DNA from: Streptomyces griseoloalbus
Lineage (GTDB): Bacteria; Actinomycetota; Actinomycetes; Streptomycetales; Streptomycetaceae
Assembly: GCA_014650015.1 (NCBI GenBank)
Contig: BMUD01000024.1
Location: 1-64,000, forward strand
DNA: 64,000 bases
Reading direction: 5' to 3'
In this document: positions 59,701 through 64,000 of the stretch, one piece after another
How the letters are laid out: each line of letters starts with the position of its first letter
Position numbering within the stretch: position 1 is the first letter of the stretch
Position numbers and translations under genes: made by a program
Notes under the pieces: model-generated
What the model was told of the DNA's origin: nothing
The model's database searches: none
Seen by the model: only the letters and a program-made list of their open reading frames with translations

Positions 59701-61768
59701 GCACGTCGAGGGCATGTTCGCCGACTACAGCCCCGAGGACGGTGACGACCAGACGCTGCGTGAGGCGACCGACGGTCTCGCCGTGCAGCAGGGCTGGTGG
59801 GGCGGCGGGCGGCGCTGGAGCGTGCTGCGTCAGATCCGCGCCGTCAACCACGTCCTGTCCGGGAAGCCCGCCGACGGCACACCCCTGCCCGACGCCTCAC
59901 GGCTCGCCGGGACCGCCGACGGGTGGCGCAGCGACGAATTCACCGTTCCGGGCATCGGCGCGGTGTGGCCGTCCGTGCTGGACGTACTGCGCCCGCTCGC
60001 CTACCGCGCCGCCTCACCGGCCCTCACACAGGCGCACCGGCAGGCGCTGCTGCTGCTGTTCGAGGCCATCACGGACGGCCCGTTGGCCGCGCCGGGCGGC
60101 GCGCTGCGCGAGATCGTGCTGGGCGAACCGCACGGCAAGCAGGAGCGCGCCGGTCAGGTGCTGCGCCGGGACGGCCGCACCGTCGTCGTCCTCGGCTGCC
60201 AGAACGCCGACCGCCGCAACGGGCGCGTCACCTGGCTGGCCCTGGACCACGACCCGGCCGGCGCGTTCGGCGCGGTCGCACACTTCACGCTGGAGCGGGA
60301 GACCGCACACCCGCCGGTGTTCCCGGCCGACGCGCTGGCCGCGGTGACCGGGCTGATCCGGGACAAGGGCGCCGCGCCCTGGCAGCCGGAGGCGCCCGCC
60401 GCCCTGGCCGCCGCGACGCGCGACGGGGTGGGGCCGGTGCAGGCGGCGCTGCTGCTCGCCGGGAAGCCCTCGCAGCTCACCGACGAGGTCATCGCCGCCA
60501 CCGGGCTGAAGCCGCGTCAGAAGCAGCTCGGGGACGCGCTGCTGTCCTCGCTGGAGTTCGGTGACCGGGCGGCGCTCGTCGGCGCACTGCTGCCGGAGAA
60601 CCCCGGTGACCTGTGGACGGCCGGACCGGACACGGACACGGCGGGCCGGGTGTGGGCCGAGCGCCTCGACGGGTTCGTCCGCCTGCCCGAGGACCTCGCC
60701 GGGGAGCTCTCCCTGACGGGTCTGCCCACCGGCTCCGTCGAGCAGGTGCTCAACCCGCGCCGCACCCCCTGGATGAGCCGCACCACCGTGCTGCGGCCCG
60801 ACAAGGACGGCAGACTCGTACCTCAGGACCCGCGCGCGCTGCCCGGGCGGTACGACCTGATCCGAGCCGTGGCCGCCCTCGGCGGGCTCGCCTACTCCCT
60901 GCCGTACGGACATCCGTTGCGCGCCGTCCTTCCGGAGGGACTGGCCGCGCTGCGCCGCCGCGTCGCGGATCCGCAGCTGCTGCTCGACCTCGACCTGGCA
61001 TGGACGGAGAAGGGCTCGCCGACCGCCGTCGAGCTGCGCAAGGCGTACGGACTGCCCGCCACCGGCGGCGGCGACCCGCACGGCCTGACACCCGTCGGTG
61101 AGGCACTGGTACTGCGCCCCTGGTACGGCGACCAGGAGGCCGTCCTGGTGCGCGCAGGTGCCCTGACCAGCGCGGACGACCCCGTGTTCGGGCTGGTCGA
61201 GGGACTCGTCGGGCCCGGAGGGGGTCAGGGCATGCAGGCGCTGCGGACGATCCTGGACGACGAACTCGCCCGCGCCCTCGCGGCCGGGACCGATCCCGAA
61301 GGACCCACGGGCCACGCCCAGGATCCGGCCGGCAGCGTGCCCGACCTGGTGACCGAGGTCGCCGAAACCCACGGCCTGGGCGAGGATGCGGCGGTGCTCT
61401 ACCTGCAACTGCTCGCCCTGCCCGACCCGACGGACCGCAACTGCGCCCGATGGACGGGCTGGAAACCCGCCCGCATGAAGAAGGCCCGCGCCGAACTGGC
61501 GGCCACCGGCCTGGTCGTCGAGGCGAAGCGGGCGCGTGCCGGGCGCACCCTCTTCCTGCCGTGCGGCTGGCTCGACCTGAAGTCCCCCGCGCTGCCGGTG
61601 GAGATCTGGAAGCAGGGCCTCTACCCGATCCGCGACCACTCCCGCGCGCTGCCGCTGATGCCGGTTCCCGAGCTGTTCACCCGCGCGTGGGACCGCGTCC
61701 GCGCCGGTGACGCCCCGGCCTACGAGGAACTCACCACCCGCGCCACCCGCAAGGGCCGCCGCCGATGA
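56708..61768 (+). CDS. giant uncharacterised protein of the MoxR/DUF5682 operon
   Basis: The 1686-aa protein has no signal peptide or membrane segment. The N-terminal half is helical and repeat-like (many LA/AL-rich helices), the centre is beta-rich (about 590-900), an Ala/Lys-rich linker lies near 915-950, and the C-terminal part has a winged-helix-like stretch (WKPARMKKARAELAATGLVV, about 1585-1610). I recognise it as the large partner found beside MoxR and DUF5682 genes in Streptomyces but cannot assign a function. It is coupled to its neighbours by ATGA overlaps, and its 3' end is part of a 32-bp tandem duplication. Confidence 0.85.
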   Translation: MTTYDGITYDETTCAALLDAGAVLPSGTTDREDADVLTVRTYTHTALDERTIVRLVPGMLGEAEDLALDFLGLVREPETREVGQVRRETLGFPAWALVNDPANGHHALALVRDVERLARQAKSRPGNAKEGFEALGERLGRAVPHFLPTFYEQAARVFLQHENTTYASAFFGKAREAERVHALTVDEERQRAVFLEFAFAGALTVKALKEHVKDLAARLSPAEAWAQFRQLTVERCAAGMPPYASLPQDARALIKAAGLDRVTEECDLVADLLASPAAVRAPASFWNTYRTTLVALAEQQPAVRRRLLEIMPAGLGRSTEDDEFWLALLAEAGADRLLTGEAEADGIEAADWLSRWALHRKHGSSVSGRSPATLALVERMAPRLRAQGRPVDLFTGRWHAAADLDLLDLCAAQGVPLTLPGADEDVFLPVSQWLNETRPGRRDLTAVAADPRCRRLLYRSVGNLSGHRVGTGLLDEVAGHPVLADVLREWLDDAAGELDAAAGLPDARAALERLRPFRAVATRISEQAVARVAALDVAPLLGRTLRAGIPDELGWPALDEALRRLDAETRRDRDDTLCVHEAWPALILSRGHKAIVVGPQDILLEHDLRLPVELDRRQRPSFRYTDGELLVMWRQDSKQYGYWSARPTEVFPLGGERLPHWYGSGDAGETSIPLPGGGRATGGRTLHAGDTVLPPARPVLGDGTTYWRQGRQGRQQVWLEYDPATGTHGRASLPAFLRSGIREGARLLQQHCTVLPLLPGLEHSPFGTDGTVLGRWVRTENDGDEPRTTVGTPDGRTVTLPTAPGRRPGVPLGALRLPGGAEPVAVAGHRQIALYTGDDGTGVRELGRVTVLERGGEFAAGTRLVPPADFWHALRPRDEDASALLRALSDEQAGELLRAGAQALAERQAKVAAAAAQEKAAGDPDAGRRNTAAATTPKPAVPTADEVLRDVVSRSLPALTEPHLITGVAALVRAVLRLAESVTTFVTPPVERPRTERRHVEGMFADYSPEDGDDQTLREATDGLAVQQGWWGGGRRWSVLRQIRAVNHVLSGKPADGTPLPDASRLAGTADGWRSDEFTVPGIGAVWPSVLDVLRPLAYRAASPALTQAHRQALLLLFEAITDGPLAAPGGALREIVLGEPHGKQERAGQVLRRDGRTVVVLGCQNADRRNGRVTWLALDHDPAGAFGAVAHFTLERETAHPPVFPADALAAVTGLIRDKGAAPWQPEAPAALAAATRDGVGPVQAALLLAGKPSQLTDEVIAATGLKPRQKQLGDALLSSLEFGDRAALVGALLPENPGDLWTAGPDTDTAGRVWAERLDGFVRLPEDLAGELSLTGLPTGSVEQVLNPRRTPWMSRTTVLRPDKDGRLVPQDPRALPGRYDLIRAVAALGGLAYSLPYGHPLRAVLPEGLAALRRRVADPQLLLDLDLAWTEKGSPTAVELRKAYGLPATGGGDPHGLTPVGEALVLRPWYGDQEAVLVRAGALTSADDPVFGLVEGLVGPGGGQGMQALRTILDDELARALAAGTDPEGPTGHAQDPAGSVPDLVTEVAETHGLGEDAAVLYLQLLALPDPTDRNCARWTGWKPARMKKARAELAATGLVVEAKRARAGRTLFLPCGWLDLKSPALPVEIWKQGLYPIRDHSRALPLMPVPELFTRAWDRVRAGDAPAYEELTTRATRKGRRR

Positions 61769-61808
61769 CCACCGTCACCCGCAAGGGCCGCCGCCGATGA
61801 CCACCGTC
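61745..61808. repeat. 32-bp perfect tandem repeat spanning a gene junction
   Basis: Two adjacent identical 32-base copies start with ACCCGCAAGG at 61745 and 61777. Each contains CGATGACC, that is, an ATGA stop/start overlap. 32 is not a multiple of three, so the copies are read in different frames. Confidence 0.9.
61765..61800 (+). CDS. 11-codon mini-ORF created by the tandem repeat
   Basis: ATG 61765 overlaps the stop of the giant gene (ATGA) and opens MTTVTRKGRRR, ending at TGA 61798-61800, which in turn overlaps the MoxR ATG at 61797. Its product is basic and probably has no function of its own. It would keep ribosomes coupled across the duplication. This is a reading of the sequence; translation is not shown. 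Confidence 0.5.
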   Translation: MTTVTRKGRRR

Positions 61809-63008
61809 CACCCGCACCTGGAAGAACCCGCACCGATGACCACCATGGCTCCGCCCGCTCCGCCCGCCCGCCAGATCGTCCCGCCCGAGGACCGGTACGC
61901 GACCGAACTGGCCTTCCTCGCCGCCTACGACGACGGGCCGCGCCCGCCCGCGTGGCGGCTCACCCCGCGCGCGGTCGTCACGTTCGTCATGGGCAGCGAC
62001 GGCGGGGCCCTGAAGCTGCCCGACGACGCGGAGGTGCCCGACGGGGTGCCGCGCCGCCTGGTGATCGAGGGCAAGTTCGTCGGCGACCGGGCGCTGGTCG
62101 AGCGATGCGTGGTGACCCTCGCCGGGGAGCGCGGTCTGCTGCTCGTCGGCGAACCCGGCACCGCCAAGTCGATGCTGTCGGAGCTGCTCTCCGCCGCCGT
62201 GTGCGGCACCAGCGGCCTGGTGGTGCAGGGCACCGCCGGCACCACCGAGGACCAGCTCAAGTACGGCTGGAACTACGCGCTGCTGCTCGCGCAGGGCCCC
62301 AGCCGGCAGGCGCTCGTGCCGTCGCCCGTCCTGACCGCCATGTCCCGGGGCGCCGTCGCCCGCGTCGAGGAGGTCACCCGCTGCCTGCCCGAGGTGCAGG
62401 ACTCGCTGGTGTCGTTGCTCTCCGAGCGGCGGATCGCCGTGCCCGAACTGGCCGGCACCGACGACGCCCTGGCGCACGCGGCGCCCGGCTTCACCCTCAT
62501 CGCCACCGCCAACCTCCGGGACAAGGGCGTCTCCGAGATGTCCGCGGCCCTCAAGCGCCGCTTCAACTTCGAGACGGTCGGCCCCATCGGGGACCTCGAC
62601 GCGGAGACCGCGCTGGTGCGCGGCCAGGCCCGGGCGTCCGTGGAACGGGCCGGGGCCCCGTTCCAGGTCGACGACGCCGTGCTGGAGGCACTGGTCACCG
62701 CTTTCCGGGACCTGCGCGAGGGCCGGTCGGCGGAGGGCTGGGAGGTGGAGCGGCCGTCGACGGTGATGAGCACCGCGGAGGCCGTCTCCGTCGCCGGCGC
62801 GCTCGCTCTCGCCTCGGCGTACTTCCCGGGCGACCGCGACGTGCTCGCACTGCTGCCGGGTCACCTGCTCGGCGTGGTCCGCAAGGACGACCCCGCCGAC
62901 GCCGCCCGGCTGCGCGGCTACTGGGACGGCCCCGTCCGGCGCCGCGCCGAGCAGGGTTCCGCGACCTGGCGCACCCTGTGGGACCTGCGTACGGTCCTGG
63001 AGGGCTGA
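61797..63008 (+). CDS. MoxR-type AAA+ ATPase (YehL-like)
   Basis: The 403-aa protein has Walker A GEPGTAKS (about 118-125), a Walker B variant ending in EE (VARVEEVTR) and sensor/arginine-finger region ATANLRDKGVSEMSAALKRRF. The EE form is what I recall for YehL-like proteins. MoxR ATPases act as chaperones or remodelers, usually with VWA-domain partners. ATG 61797 (MTTVHPHLEE) is coupled to the preceding mini-ORF stop; a later in-frame ATG (MTTMAPPAP) is an alternative. The DUF5682 gene starts six bases after its stop. Confidence 0.88.
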   Translation: MTTVHPHLEEPAPMTTMAPPAPPARQIVPPEDRYATELAFLAAYDDGPRPPAWRLTPRAVVTFVMGSDGGALKLPDDAEVPDGVPRRLVIEGKFVGDRALVERCVVTLAGERGLLLVGEPGTAKSMLSELLSAAVCGTSGLVVQGTAGTTEDQLKYGWNYALLLAQGPSRQALVPSPVLTAMSRGAVARVEEVTRCLPEVQDSLVSLLSERRIAVPELAGTDDALAHAAPGFTLIATANLRDKGVSEMSAALKRRFNFETVGPIGDLDAETALVRGQARASVERAGAPFQVDDAVLEALVTAFRDLREGRSAEGWEVERPSTVMSTAEAVSVAGALALASAYFPGDRDVLALLPGHLLGVVRKDDPADAARLRGYWDGPVRRRAEQGSATWRTLWDLRTVLEG

Positions 63009-63013
63009 CGGCC

Positions 63014-64000
63014 GTGTCCCACTCCCACGGGGCTGCTTCCGCCCCGCCCGACCCCGGCGGCTCGACCGCCCCGCCGGAAGAGGCGCTCGCCGTCCTCACC
63101 GGACCGTCCGCGCCCTTCCTCGTCGGCGTACGGCACCACGCGCCCTCCCTGGCCGCCGCCGTGCCCGCGCTGCTGGACGAGGCGAAACCGGAGGTGCTGC
63201 TCGTCGAACTGCCCGCCGAGATGCAGCAGTGGCTGCCCTGGCTGGGCCACGAGGAGACGCGGGCCCCGGTGGCGCTCGCCGCCGCTCCCGGCGACGGGAG
63301 CGGCGCGGGACCGGCGTTCTATCCGTTCGCCGACTTCTCTCCCGAACTGGCCGCCGTGCGCTGGGCAGCCCGGCACGGCGTGCCGGTGGTGGCCTGCGAC
63401 CTGCCGCTCGCCGACCGCGCGTGGACCGGGGGACGGCAGGCCGCGGGGACGCGGACCGGCGGCCCCGGTCTCGCCACCGCCGTGCGGGCCCGGCTCACCG
63501 GCCGCCCCGGGGACGACCTCTGGGACCGGCTCGTCGAGGCGACCGCCCCCGGCTCCCCGCCCGAGGCCCTGCGCCGGGCCGCCCTGCTCACCGGGTGGGC
63601 ACTGCGCGAGGACGCGGAAGCCTCCGGCGGCGTACCGGAACTGGACCTGCGGCGCGAGCGGTGGATGCGCGCCCGGCTGGCGGAGGCCACCGCGCGGGGT
63701 GAGCGGGCCGCCGTGGTGGTCGGCGCGTTCCACGCCCCCGCGCTCGTACGGCAGGACACCGGCGAGGAGGACGCGACGGCCACCGACGCACAGCGCCCCG
63801 CCTGGACGACCTCGCTGATCCCGTACACGTACGCCCTCCTCGACGAGCGGTCCGGTTACCCGGCGGGCATCCGGGACCCGGAGTGGCAGGACATGGTCCT
63901 GCGCGCGGCGGGCGACCCGACGGCGCTGGAGGAGGCGCTGACCCGGGCGGCCGTACGTATCTGTGCCGAACTGCGGAGCCTTGGTCACCCCTCGGGCCCC
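63014..64000 (+). CDS. DUF5682 family protein (YehM-like), truncated by the window edge
   Basis: GTG 63014 opens a frame without stop to the edge (329 residues visible), with GGAGGG about nine bases upstream. After a Pro/Ala-rich lead, the family signature appears: FLVGVRHHAPSLAAAVPALL, EVLLVELPAEMQ, VVACDLPLADRA, AAVVVGAFHAPAL. These pair as in E. coli YehM, which is encoded beside the YehL ATPase. Enzymatic activity is unknown. The rest of the gene, and probably SWIM-zinc-finger and VWA-domain genes, would lie beyond the window. Confidence 0.85.
   Translation, partial: MSHSHGAASAPPDPGGSTAPPEEALAVLTGPSAPFLVGVRHHAPSLAAAVPALLDEAKPEVLLVELPAEMQQWLPWLGHEETRAPVALAAAPGDGSGAGPAFYPFADFSPELAAVRWAARHGVPVVACDLPLADRAWTGGRQAAGTRTGGPGLATAVRARLTGRPGDDLWDRLVEATAPGSPPEALRRAALLTGWALREDAEASGGVPELDLRRERWMRARLAEATARGERAAVVVGAFHAPALVRQDTGEEDATATDAQRPAWTTSLIPYTYALLDERSGYPAGIRDPEWQDMVLRAAGDPTALEEALTRAAVRICAELRSLGHPSGP

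Overview
The window looks like an accessory region of a Streptomyces (or close actinomycete) chromosome. GC is very high with strong G/C bias at third codon positions, and the gene content is typical: TetR and LacI regulators, Tat and lipoprotein signals, CUT1 sugar importers without their own ATPase, a modular type I polyketide synthase (PKS) and a second NAD-dependent DNA ligase. I saw no rRNA, tRNA, CRISPR array or insertion sequence. Region 1 (1-6000): a YqeB-like membrane protein divergent from a TetR regulator across a 26-bp palindrome, a gene remnant with a 32-bp tandem repeat, an NmrA-like reductase, a LigA-type ligase, and another TetR gene with its own 19-bp palindrome. Region 2 (6000-29350) is a sugar-scavenging locus. 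It has an SGNH hydrolase, two secreted GH43 enzymes, three GH2 enzymes with different accessory domains (PA14 plus LamG, CBM42, none), a four-gene importer matching YtfQ-YtfR-YtfT-YjfF, a CUT1 importer (lipoprotein plus two permeases) and two LacI paralogues. Six related 12-16 bp palindromes (halves TTACATC/GATGTAA and TTCCAAC/GTTGGAA) lie in front of the regulated units and look like one LacI regulon. CBM42, GH43 and a furanose-type importer point to arabinofuranose- or galactofuranose-containing glycans. The third GH2 gene carries an apparent one-base deletion. Region 3 (29350-38800) is mixed: a TetR-DHA2 exporter operon divergent from an MFS gene, an AhpD-like protein, a GNAT, an exported beta-carbonic anhydrase, a YrhB-like protein, a DUF998 membrane protein, an aldo/keto reductase remnant and a PucR/CdaR-type regulator. 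Region 4 (38800-55000) is dominated by one 4810-aa PKS: KSQ-AT(methylmalonyl)-ACP loading module, two KS-AT(malonyl)-DH-KR-ACP modules, and a C-terminal classical SDR domain in place of a thioesterase. A type II thioesterase is divergent. With one regulator, one PKS and one editing thioesterase, the locus is very compact; the predicted chain is a C7 dienoyl thioester. Region 5 (55250-64000) starts a conserved DUF4132 / giant protein / MoxR AAA ATPase / DUF5682 operon, related to E. coli yehI-yehL-yehM. It runs off the right edge; VWA and SWIM-domain partners would be expected next. A 32-bp tandem duplication there creates an 11-codon mini-ORF that preserves ATGA coupling.
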